From Paenibacillus sp. PastM-3 (GTDB taxonomy: Bacteria > Bacillota > Bacilli > Paenibacillales > Paenibacillaceae): a stretch of 64,000 bases of DNA. The notes under the pieces were generated by a model. The model did not search any database, was not told the DNA's origin, and was given only the letters and a program-made list of their open reading frames with translations. Both the position numbers and the translations under genes were made by a program. The DNA lies in assembly GCF_029893965.1 (NCBI RefSeq), contig NZ_JARXXP010000008.1, positions 124,001 to 188,000 of the forward strand. Direction: 5' to 3'. Positions 53,087-62,300 of this stretch are shown here, piece by piece (within the stretch, counting starts at the first letter, position 1; the number at the start of each line of letters is the position of its first letter).

Positions 53087-54136
53087 GTGGAGCTTGCTTT
53101 TTATATCATCCGTTTTGCCCTGCATTTGCTGGTTGTTTTTGGTCTATGGCTGATGGTGAAACCGCTGATTGAGCGGCATTTACGGCAGCTGGGGCAGAAA
53201 GTCGATTTGCAGATGAATCTTAGAAGGAGTTTGCTCCGCAAAAAAGTCAGCAGGGCGGATAAGCGGGTCTGGCTGTACCGGCACCTGGATGATCTGCTGT
53301 ATTTTGCACACCGGAGATATGAGCCTGGAATCAGCGTGATACGCTTTTCGCTGCAAACGGCCTTTCTATTCGCTGCCGTCTTTGTGTCCACCATGCTTAC
53401 GCTAAGGGAGCTGCCCGGGCATATGAGCTTCAGCAATCCTTTTTTGGATGGAATCAGCTTCGGGGAGCGGATGCCTATTGAGGAGGCCTGGCGGCTTCCG
53501 CTGTTTGTATCGGTCCTTACGGCAAGTATTCCATACCTGCGGTTGAGATACACCTGCGCCCAGCGGAAAGTACGCGGAAGCTACGATCTGCTTGATGTGA
53601 TCAAAATTGCTTCTAAGTTCACGCACCTGTCGGTGGACAGCATTTTGTCAAGGACGGCTGATTTTTTGACCGAGGACAATGTGCTGAAAACACCGCTAAG
53701 GCTGCTGGGAGCGGGATTTGCCAATTACAGCAATGAATATGAGCTTAAGGAGGAGGCGATGCGGTTCTCGGGTGCGATCGGCACTACTTTTGCCATAGAG
53801 TTTGTATCTGATCTGCTATATTGCGAGAAGGAGGGGACCCGTCATCTCAAAAGCTCGCTGATGATGCTGAACCGCTCGATGGAGCAGCAGCGGGAGACCA
53901 TTTTGACGGTAAAAGCAGGCAGCCGGGATGCAATCAGTCTGGGGATTTACGGGAATTTAGTTGTGCTGGTATCCTCCGTCGGAACCTTCATGTATATGCT
54001 GAAGCCTGATGTCTATTTCAAACTGCAGTTTCAGACGAGCGTCGGTCTTGCTTTTCTGATGGTCATTATAGCCGGACTGTTCGTATCCTTCCTGATCAGT
54101 ACCATACTTGCCAGGCCCAAACTGGACTACCACTGA
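53087..54136 (+). CDS. T2SSF-like membrane protein (TadB-like position), Tad-like locus 2
   Basis: The 349-residue protein has spans at about residues 5-25, 90-110, 120-150 (weak), 285-305 and 315-345. The cytoplasmic part between them (LLDVIKIASKFTHLSVDSIL, FSGAIGTTFAIEFVSDLLY) resembles a strongly diverged T2SSF domain. Gene position, size and topology match TadB. GTG 53087 is 8 nt after GAGGGGG. Confidence 0.65.
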   Translation: MELAFYIIRFALHLLVVFGLWLMVKPLIERHLRQLGQKVDLQMNLRRSLLRKKVSRADKRVWLYRHLDDLLYFAHRRYEPGISVIRFSLQTAFLFAAVFVSTMLTLRELPGHMSFSNPFLDGISFGERMPIEEAWRLPLFVSVLTASIPYLRLRYTCAQRKVRGSYDLLDVIKIASKFTHLSVDSILSRTADFLTEDNVLKTPLRLLGAGFANYSNEYELKEEAMRFSGAIGTTFAIEFVSDLLYCEKEGTRHLKSSLMMLNRSMEQQRETILTVKAGSRDAISLGIYGNLVVLVSSVGTFMYMLKPDVYFKLQFQTSVGLAFLMVIIAGLFVSFLISTILARPKLDYH

Positions 54137-54148
54137 GGTGATATAAAG

Positions 54149-55018
54149 ATGGAACGGTTATTGCTTTTGATTGCTATTTGCGGCGTTGTTTATCTGGCCT
54201 TGCTTGTATTTGTGAGCAGCAGCAGCAAGCAGGAACGTTATGCATTACGGCTGGGGATCAAGTGGACAGCACTCGGTGAAAAGATGCAGAATGAACGGCT
54301 CCAGCAGCTGCTGCAATCCAGCGGGCTTTCGGTATCAGCAGGTAAAATCAGGATTTTCCGATATTCGGCGGCACTGCTGTACCTGGCGGTCCAGGCGGTT
54401 GGCGGTTTTGTGCAGGTTGCCCCTTTTTCCGGTGCGGACTTATTGATAGCTCTGCTTATCCTGATCGTCAGCAGTCCCATGCGTTATCTGCCGTTTGGCT
54501 GGCTGTTGGCCTGGCTGCATCAAAAAACGCTGATCCAAAAGGACGGCGAGCTGATCTCCTTCATCCGGCTATACGAGAACAACCGGCTGCGCAAGCGCGG
54601 ATATGTACAGTTCGGCGCTTTCTGCGCGGGGACGGCCAATCAATTCCATTATATCCGGCAGGAGCTGTACGAGCTGTCCGAGCGGGCGGTGGATGAGGGA
54701 ACAGAGAAGGCGATTGAATGGTTTTGCGGGAAATTCCCGGAGAGGCATGCTTTTATCAACGATATCCGCTCTATTCTGCTGGCAACGGAAGGGATGGATG
54801 ACGATAACGAGGCCGCCAACTATTTGCGGGAGCAGGGCAAGATTATCACCAAAATATCCAGTGATCAGTATTTGAAAAAATGGTCCTTCATCGGCGACGT
54901 CTCTACTATTATCAACGTTATCCCCTCAATCGCCACATTCCTGATGATCGTATCGCTCGCGATGCAATACATCATGCTAATTAAAGGGAATTTTAACGGA
55001 GTGGGAATGTTCCAGTGA
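54149..55018 (+). CDS. T2SSF-like membrane protein (TadC-like position), Tad-like locus 2
   Basis: The 289-residue protein has an N-terminal span (LLLLIAICGVVYLALLVFV), two spans at about 65-125, a cytoplasmic domain (ELISFIRLYENNRLRKRGYV, YELSERAVDEGTEKAIEWFC) and a C-terminal span. It is recognisable as a platform protein mainly by order and topology. It begins 12 nt after its partner. Confidence 0.65.
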   Translation: MERLLLLIAICGVVYLALLVFVSSSSKQERYALRLGIKWTALGEKMQNERLQQLLQSSGLSVSAGKIRIFRYSAALLYLAVQAVGGFVQVAPFSGADLLIALLILIVSSPMRYLPFGWLLAWLHQKTLIQKDGELISFIRLYENNRLRKRGYVQFGAFCAGTANQFHYIRQELYELSERAVDEGTEKAIEWFCGKFPERHAFINDIRSILLATEGMDDDNEAANYLREQGKIITKISSDQYLKKWSFIGDVSTIINVIPSIATFLMIVSLAMQYIMLIKGNFNGVGMFQ

Positions 55019-55036
55019 TTTTAATCACGATCCGGC

Positions 55037-55065
55037 ATCCAAGAATTTGCTTGGATGAGGTTTTT
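55037..55065 (+). terminator. Weak hairpin between the platform gene and the twin small proteins
   Basis: ATCCAAG, loop AATTTG, CTTGGAT, then GAGG and five T. The 7-bp stem and displaced T run suggest partial termination or a processing or stability element rather than full termination. Confidence 0.35.
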
Positions 55066-55117
55066 GATATATTCAAGCAGCGTTTAAAAATATAAAATGA
55101 AAAGGGAGATATTTACA

Positions 55118-55336
55118 ATGAAAAAAGACGCTATTTCCACTGGTTTGTTTATCGCTATCGGATTCCTATGTGTGGCAATTGTTATCGCGATTCTTGTCCC
55201 TGTAGTCCGTGATGTAGTCAATGATGCGGACGATAACAGACCGGTTATTCCGGGAGTAAGTGTAAGCGTAATTCAGTCCCAAGAGCCTGGCTTAGCAACA
55301 ACAGCGGTACAAGCTCCAACCCGGCCTGCGGTCTAA
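55118..55336 (+). CDS. Small single-pass protein A, Tad-like locus 2
   Basis: This 72-residue protein begins MKKDAISTGLFIAIGF and continues into a hydrophobic CVAIVIAILVPVV, then an acidic patch and a Pro/Ser/Thr-rich tail. It occupies the place of the pilin gene but lacks the G/xxxxE cleavage motif. ATG 55118 has AAGGGAG 9 nt upstream; an earlier ATG (55097) has none. It is paralogous to the next, shorter gene. Confidence 0.72.
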   Translation: MKKDAISTGLFIAIGFLCVAIVIAILVPVVRDVVNDADDNRPVIPGVSVSVIQSQEPGLATTAVQAPTRPAV

Positions 55337-55342
55337 GCCGTT

Positions 55343-55486
55343 ATGAAAAAGGATTCGATCTCAGTTGCCATGTTTTTGGCCATCGGTTTTGTAATCGCGG
55401 GGATTTTTATCACGGCAGCTACCCATATAATCGGCGGCAGCCAGGATGATATCATCGAACATACCAAGCAAGTTGAGCAATACTAG
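55343..55486 (+). CDS. Small single-pass protein B (47 residues), paralogue of A
   Basis: The protein begins MKKDSISVAMFLAIGF, continues VIAGIFITAATHIIGG and ends with a charged tail (HTKQVEQY). The first 16 residues match protein A at 11 positions (MKKD, IS, F, AIGF conserved), so this is a tandem duplicate that lost or never had the long tail. It starts 6 nt after protein A with no clear ribosome binding site, so it is probably coupled. The next gene follows at 14 nt. Confidence 0.7.
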   Translation: MKKDSISVAMFLAIGFVIAGIFITAATHIIGGSQDDIIEHTKQVEQY

Positions 55487-55500
55487 AAGGAGGGACGGGT

Positions 55501-55881
55501 GTGAAGGAAACGGTCCTCCGGGCATTGTTTATGTGGCTGGTCTTATTTATTCTCCTTCAGCCTATTTTTACTTACATCGATTATCTGCTCGATCTGCAGG
55601 TCAAAGCCAACACTTCCTACCTCACACAAAAGGCAGCTACAGAAGGAATAGTCACCAGCTCTATGAAAAATGAGGTCATTGCCAATCTGAAGGCTGTTGG
55701 CTTTCCGGAAGCTTCTATTGTGATTTCCAGCAATACGGAGTTTGTGCAGGAGCGTAAACAGCGGCTTGACGTGTACATTAAGGCTCCGCGGTTAAACCTG
55801 TTTCCATATAATTTTTCCAGTGGGTCGCAGCCGACTCATTATTATGGGCATGGTTCTATTATGAGTGAATATCTAGATTAA
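55501..55881 (+). CDS. Bitopic membrane protein, Tad-like locus 2
   Basis: The 126-residue protein has one N-terminal span (ALFMWLVLFILLQPIFTYI) and an extracytoplasmic part of about 100 residues (QVKANTSYLTQKAATEGIVT, then an ending SEYLD). It has TadE-like topology but no prepilin motif. GTG 55501 is 7 nt after AAGGAGG. Family not recognised. Confidence 0.72.
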   Translation: MKETVLRALFMWLVLFILLQPIFTYIDYLLDLQVKANTSYLTQKAATEGIVTSSMKNEVIANLKAVGFPEASIVISSNTEFVQERKQRLDVYIKAPRLNLFPYNFSSGSQPTHYYGHGSIMSEYLD

Positions 55882-55901
55882 TTGAGGAATGGGTCTGAGC
55901 T

Positions 55902-56399
55902 ATGGACTATGTGATTAAACTGGCCTTTGTCCTGCTGATCTTTGTCTACTCCTGGTTTTTTCAGATTCAAAATCAGGAGTGGGACATGGTGCGCAGCATG
56001 CTGAAAGATGCCAACAACATGGCTGTACACGATGCATCACAGGAGCTTAATGAAGCCGAGCGTGCACGGGGACGCCTGATTATTGATCCGGCTGAAGCGT
56101 ACAACACCTTCCGGGAGTCACTGCAGTTAAACCTCGGACTTGATGACAGCTTATCTCCTATCACGGGCAGCAGGCTGCAAACACAAGTGAAGATTATGAA
56201 ATTCGACATTGTCGATGATTCAACAGGAGCGGGTTTTCCGTTCCTTTACGAAGACAGTACCTACGGCATCACCAAATACATACAAGGCCCTTCGGTCATC
56301 GCTGTTATTGAGACACAGCATCCCGTCCTGATCTCCCGCTCCAAAGTCCAGGAGGCTATTATCGTACCGGTGGTGCAGGAGTATAGGACGGATGATTAG
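55902..56399 (+). CDS. Bitopic TadE-like-topology protein, Tad-like locus 2
   Basis: The 165-residue protein has the N-terminal span VIKLAFVLLIFVYSWFF, then WDMVRSMLKDANNMAVHDAS, a pattern like the start of TadE/pseudopilin helices, and a beta-rich C-terminus (VIAVIETQHPVLISRSKVQE). It has no G/xxxxE motif. It follows the previous gene by 20 nt. Family not recognised. Confidence 0.72.
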   Translation: MDYVIKLAFVLLIFVYSWFFQIQNQEWDMVRSMLKDANNMAVHDASQELNEAERARGRLIIDPAEAYNTFRESLQLNLGLDDSLSPITGSRLQTQVKIMKFDIVDDSTGAGFPFLYEDSTYGITKYIQGPSVIAVIETQHPVLISRSKVQEAIIVPVVQEYRTDD

Positions 56400-56459
56400 G
56401 CGAGTGACTGATTAGTCCAAGTCCGCAGTTAAATCTAAAACATTAAAGGGGATACTATT

Positions 56460-57074
56460 ATGAAAAAGTCGATTGTTAAAGTAACTACAGCCGTATTTTT
56501 GTTAAGTCAGCTGCTCTCAATGGGTGGGGGATTCCCGGATGGTCGGGTTTCTGCTGCAGCTGCAGCCCCCAGTTCCGCCAAACCTGCAGCCACAGTTATG
56601 ACTGATAATTTGTTTAAATACGGGCTGAAGAAGGATGTTGAGCTGCCTGTAACACTTACGGCTGGTGGGCTGAGTTATACACTCGAGAAGATAATGATTT
56701 TTGATTTTAAGTCAAAGGAAGCAGTCGGTTTACGAAAGACTTATGGTTATGGGGAGGAAAGCGGATTGTTATTAAATCCCCAATATATGGTGTGGACGAA
56801 ATTTACGGTGAAAAATAACAGCAATAAATTGTTTGATACTCTTAATGGCGGTGAAAAGTGGGTTTTACAATTCCAAGGTCTTAACCCTCTTGAACCCGTT
56901 TACAGATTAGCTAAGATGAACGACAAATCAGCTGTGAACCGTATGAGACTTAATCCTGGAGAGCAGCTATCATCCTACCAAGCGTATATGTTTAAAGGCG
57001 ATTTTAATTATTTTCGAATCAATCTATATTTTAATGGTGCATTTGCAGAAAAATATATTGTAGAGGATAACTAG
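56460..57074 (+). CDS. Exported protein of unknown function after Tad-like locus 2
   Basis: The 204-residue protein has a signal peptide (MKKSIVKVTTAVFLLSQLLS, Ala-rich end near residue 36) and a beta-rich domain (VMTDNLFKYGLKKDVELPVT, YMVWTKFTVKNNSNKLFDTL). The second half resembles a secreted DUF4352-type Ig-like fold in feel only. DNA becomes AT-richer from here. AAAGGGG lies 8 nt before the ATG; the 60-nt gap from locus 2 has no terminator. Confidence 0.7.
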   Translation: MKKSIVKVTTAVFLLSQLLSMGGGFPDGRVSAAAAAPSSAKPAATVMTDNLFKYGLKKDVELPVTLTAGGLSYTLEKIMIFDFKSKEAVGLRKTYGYGEESGLLLNPQYMVWTKFTVKNNSNKLFDTLNGGEKWVLQFQGLNPLEPVYRLAKMNDKSAVNRMRLNPGEQLSSYQAYMFKGDFNYFRINLYFNGAFAEKYIVEDN

Positions 57075-57081
57075 GATTGTT

Positions 57082-59328
57082 ATGAAAAAACGAATTATTT
57101 ACGTAATCTTGCTGGCGATTGTGTTCTCAAGTTTACCTGAATTTACGTTTGCTGCCGACTCTACAACTGCCTCTATAGCTATTCCAATATCATCAGGTTT
57201 AACCGGCTCCGACAATAGCGCTAAAACATTTTCTTTAGATTTACCGAGTACTGTCACTTCATCATCTATATTAGCAAGTACGCTGAAATACAATGGTAAT
57301 AACGCTATTGTTGGGAATCTTTCTGTTGTTGAGGGGAAAGTTAAACTTACTCTCAAAGGAAATCAGTCTGTTAAAACAATTGATGTACAGGGTTATAGAG
57401 GTTCTCATGAAGCGATATACACTTCTAATATATATAACTCCATTTGGTTGTATTCTGATGGGAGACGTTGGCAAATCAATGAGTACGATGAAAAAAATGA
57501 TATTAACAATGCACACCGGGATGTTCAAGCAACTGATGGTGTTCCCTCAAAGAATCCACCTTCAACACTCGTTAGTGCGGGGCCTCTGCAGGATAGGGCC
57601 TATTTAAAATGGTATAATGGCTCAAAAACTGAAGTGATTGATTCTGATGCTGTTGTTCAGTCAACGATCATACCCCAGATTATTAGTTACAGTAATTATG
57701 TGAAAAATGAACCGAAATTTAAGAATAATAGAGTTATTCTTAACTATTGGATTCCTAACTCTGTGAAATACGCACCTGAATCTACAGAAGGACTTTCTGG
57801 TGTTGCGGAAGGCAGAAGATATTTTGCTACTGTTAACTACTACTACACAGCTACCGCAAAAGTTACTACATACAGCTATGCTGGTACTGTCACCTTCGAG
57901 TACAAGCTTCCTACGGAACCAACCTTAACTGGAGAGGTGGGATTACTTGCACCTAATCCAAACCCCGAGAAATATTCAGATAAGGCAGTACCGGTAAAGT
58001 TGTCACTGAAAGGTTCACTGGCTGCTTACACTGATACATCCAACATCCTGGAATGGGTTTTTTATGCCAAAAAGACTGGCAATGATGGATCATTAGTCAC
58101 TAAAAAGGATACGAAAAAGGTGCTTTCCAGTGACCAGCAGTTTGATTTCGAGATATCAAAGCAGGAAGCTGCTACACAGCCAAAATTCACCCAAAATTAC
58201 ACATTGACTGTTACCGTTAGGTTTGCAAAGCCGGTGGTTACAGCATCCGGAAGCATATCTACATTAAGTGAAACCTTTACCATCAATGCTGGAACCTATA
58301 ACGGTCCACCGCCAAGTAGCATACCTATTCCTACGCCTACACCAGCTATTGGTAAACCTCCGATTGCCCGAATCACCATGCCTGACCAAGTTGTTGCCGG
58401 TGAAAAGTTCATCGTATCCGGAGCCGAATCCTTCGATCCTGACGGCACAATCCTCACGTACTCTTGGCAGCATCCTAATGTAAATCTTGCATTATACGGT
58501 AAGTCCAGTGATACCTCATATGGTCTAGACTCCATTGATACTACGCAAACCATCACGCTTACAGTTACAGATAACGACGGTCTTACATCTACTACCACAC
58601 GCGACATTAAGGTAGTAGCTCCTGCACCAAAAGCCAAAATCGAACTCCTGGGAACCTTGAAGCAGAATCGGAAGATAACAATACGGAACGGGACTAAGAA
58701 CATATCCGATGATTTTCCAATCGTAGAAAGTAGCACACGCTTTACTATCACTGCAGTCTCTGGTGGGTCCAATGCAGATATAAAATACAGCGGGAGTTTA
58801 GTAGGAGTAAAAGAAGTGGATGTCCTGATGAAAACTCCTGGTCAGTACAAAGCTACCTTATATGTCGTTAACACAGCGGGTTATTCCGGCACAAGCTCGT
58901 GGACATTCACCGTTGCCCCTGACGAAGCGCCTGTACCGTACATTTCGATGCCATTAATAGTCTACCGTGATCCGGACAATGGGAATAAGGCAAGTGTAAC
59001 ACTGGAGGACTTCACCGTTTCACCTGACTACGACTACCTGGCAACACGAGTCTGGGAATATCGTTATGATTCAGATAACAACGGTAATTTTACAGGAGAA
59101 GCATGGACTCAGTTAAGTAACGCTAACCTTGACCGCATAAATTTTTATCCGGCAAAAGTGGGCAGATACGAGATCCGTTTAACCGTGACAGAAGAATTTG
59201 GCCAGCCGACAATTGATGCCTTTGTGACTGCGTCAGATCGCAGATCTGCGAATACTGATACGCAGCCGGTGCTTGAACGAATTGTAACCGTTGAAAATCG
59301 TCCGCCAACATCTGATTGGTCATGGTAA
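57082..59328 (+). CDS. Large exported PKD-domain protein
   Basis: This 748-residue protein has a signal peptide (MKKRIIYVILLAIVFSSLPE, cleavage near FAAD). An N-terminal part of about 400 residues is unlike families I know. It is followed by a Pro-rich linker (PIPTPTPAIGKPP), a PKD domain at about 430-510 (SFDPDGTILTYSWQHP, ITLTVTDNDGLTST) and two more Ig-like units to the end. The protein stops at ENRPPTSDWSW, the usual opening of a further PKD unit, so it may be shortened. It begins 7 nt after the previous gene and has no wall anchor. Confidence 0.8.
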   Translation: MKKRIIYVILLAIVFSSLPEFTFAADSTTASIAIPISSGLTGSDNSAKTFSLDLPSTVTSSSILASTLKYNGNNAIVGNLSVVEGKVKLTLKGNQSVKTIDVQGYRGSHEAIYTSNIYNSIWLYSDGRRWQINEYDEKNDINNAHRDVQATDGVPSKNPPSTLVSAGPLQDRAYLKWYNGSKTEVIDSDAVVQSTIIPQIISYSNYVKNEPKFKNNRVILNYWIPNSVKYAPESTEGLSGVAEGRRYFATVNYYYTATAKVTTYSYAGTVTFEYKLPTEPTLTGEVGLLAPNPNPEKYSDKAVPVKLSLKGSLAAYTDTSNILEWVFYAKKTGNDGSLVTKKDTKKVLSSDQQFDFEISKQEAATQPKFTQNYTLTVTVRFAKPVVTASGSISTLSETFTINAGTYNGPPPSSIPIPTPTPAIGKPPIARITMPDQVVAGEKFIVSGAESFDPDGTILTYSWQHPNVNLALYGKSSDTSYGLDSIDTTQTITLTVTDNDGLTSTTTRDIKVVAPAPKAKIELLGTLKQNRKITIRNGTKNISDDFPIVESSTRFTITAVSGGSNADIKYSGSLVGVKEVDVLMKTPGQYKATLYVVNTAGYSGTSSWTFTVAPDEAPVPYISMPLIVYRDPDNGNKASVTLEDFTVSPDYDYLATRVWEYRYDSDNNGNFTGEAWTQLSNANLDRINFYPAKVGRYEIRLTVTEEFGQPTIDAFVTASDRRSANTDTQPVLERIVTVENRPPTSDWSW

Positions 59329-59344
59329 AAGAGGGGATAATTAG

Positions 59345-62300
59345 ATGAAAAGACGAGAGAAATCATATGTATATATATTTATTTGCAAAATCTTATTGTG
59401 CATTGTTTTAATTGCAACTATTTTTCCGTATGCACCAGAGTCTAAAGTGATTGCTGCAGACACATCAGTGGTTAACTACATGGACGTTGAAGTTCCTGCT
59501 TTTGACGGAACCATAACTATGCCTAACAATTTTGAACCGCCAGTATGGGATACATGGCAGAGGATCGATAATGATCCGTATTGGGGGTACTATGTGAACT
59601 CAAAAGTAACTGCTCACAGAGATAGCTTTAAAGTTACCAATATAAAATGGAACAGAGTAACAAGAATACTAACGTATGACTTGTCCACCATAAACTATTC
59701 AATCACTGTAGATAGAGGTCCAGGAAAAGATTCATACTACTGGAACAGCCAAAGTATACCTGGTTGGGCAATGACGCATGCTGAAGGATATATTCAAGGT
59801 GACTTTATAGAACCTTGGCAAAATGGAGGGGGGTATACTGACTTAAGGGACTGGTTTGCTTCATATTACAGTACTGTAGGCGGAATTAACGCGCCGGGGC
59901 ATCTTCTAAGGGAGTATAATTCAACAGGATTGACCTATTGGCAGCCTGCAAGTGTACGAGATCATATGGATTTATCAATACCAGCGAGTAGCTATCATCT
60001 TGATTTTTCAGCGGGATCGATTAGTGATTATTATCGTTACATGGTCAGTGATCCGAAAATGATACGACATGTGTTTATTTATACAGACTCTTTGACGAAT
60101 GGCCGTAACAGTCAGTGGCCTATCATTGACTTTGCAGATGCGAAGTTAGAAGTGAACTCCCCGCCAACCCTGTCTCTGACCACTCAAAGTGGAGCTACAC
60201 TCTATAATGTGGATGGTCAAAATGTTCTGAATGTAACAGGGTACGCACAAGATCCGGATAATGAAGAGCTGGATGTCATTGTAGAAGTCCCTAATGTATA
60301 TTACCGCCGGATCAAAATTTACAACTCATACACAGCCCAGCAATTCACTGTCCCTATTGATGCCATTAACGATTCCTTACCGCCAGACAATTATACGGGA
60401 ACGGTCACAGTAGTAGATAGGCGAAACTATAAAGCGAGTGGACAATTCACCCTCAGCGTAAAAAACAAACTGCTTAATAAAAACTACTATCTGATCAATT
60501 CACAGTTTGAGATTGGTACATCTTATAAGGATTATGAAAATGATCCTCAATATTCAACCCGATTTAGGTATGATCATGACCCGACCTTTTTTGATAATCC
60601 GTTAGGTACTCTGTATGATTCGGGTTTATGGCGTTCAGCAATGTACACATCATTTGCTTACCCTGGTGTATATAACGCAATTGTTCAAGTCAAGGACAAT
60701 CCGCAAGGAGATAGCTTTGATGAATTTAGAAAATGGAGCAGAGACAATGAGTCATCGCTTACGTTTCTTATCCATCGGAAGCCAACTGCTCTGTTTGCAG
60801 CTAAACTAATCGGAAACAGCATTCAAATCACAGATAATTCCTACGATATTGACCATACAACCGCGTACAATAAGGGTTTAATTGATCGTCAGTGGCAATG
60901 GCGTAAAGTAGGAGATGAATCATGGAATGATGGGCAGCTGAATACTCGACCTACAAGTGATGCTTACGAATTACGATTACGTGTAAGAGACATGGACGGT
61001 CCGCTAAGTGTAGGCGTCTGGTCCGACTGGACATCACAAGTCCTCGGCACCGGAGCCAATTTACCACCAGTAGCAAACTTTATTATCGATCCCATTAATG
61101 TGAGTTACCGGAAGAGCACGGTAATAACAGATAAATCGTATGACCCCGACAATGATTACCTGGACACCTACGAATGGGTAATCCGCAAAAATGGAACCCA
61201 GGTGTACTATCACTACGGCGCGTTAACTATTCCACCAAGCTTAACGGGCTACGGAGCAGGAAGTTATCAGGTTGTCTTACGGGTACGCGACAATAGAGGA
61301 GCTTGGTCCGATTATTACTCACAATGGGCTAACGTTATTAACAATAAACCGGTAGCAGCGTTTAACATGCCCACCCAAGTGTATCGCGATGATATCCTGA
61401 CGATGGAAAACACAACTCCGGATCCGGATGCAGACGGAGATGCGCTGACCTACACATGGTACGGCCGCAAGGGTAACAGCAGTTATATTTATAGCGGCAG
61501 TACCCGGAATCAGAATGTAGTTATCCGGAATTTGATTAGCGGGCTCGGGATATCAGATAAGGCTGCTATATCACGGGACTGGGAAATGAGGCTTAACGTA
61601 TCAGACGGCAGCCAGGAGGCTTATGCTACCCGGATGTTTGAAATTCTGAACCATGTCCCTACAGCCGAGCTGTCTGGACCTGCGGAAGCCACACAGTACA
61701 CCTCGAAGACGTATACTTCTGGAGCAACCGATCTTGACAGCTCAGATGCAAGCAGCCTGCAGTATTACTGGAGGGTCATCGACAGCGAGGGGCAGGCCAG
61801 TATCCTTCGCAATCATAAATCAATCGATGTGAATTTCCACCAAACCGGAATATATACGGTCGAGCATTGGGTAACCGACCAGATTGGTGCAAAATCCAAT
61901 GTGGCCAGCCTCAAAGTCACTGTTCGGGAAAATCTGAAGCCCTCTATGACTCTCACGTCCCCGGCTGGCACTGTAATCAGCCCAACTATAATCGATGCCA
62001 GCATTGCAGGTGACCCAACAATTACCTGGACTTACATCGATCCTGAGGGTGATCCCCAGGAAAAATACACACTTGAGTTCTACACCAAAGACAGCATTTT
62101 GGCCAAATCAGTAGAAGGCCCGGATAGCGCTGGCACGATAAGGCAATATCAGGTGCCAAACGGAACTTTTGAGAGGTTTAAGCTTTTTACTGTATTGGGG
62201 CGGGGTTACTCGATGAAGTCCTGGTCGGATGTCTCCAATGAGAAGGCATTCATCATCGACAATCCGCCGCAGCCAGGCTTTACACTTATAACTGACACTG

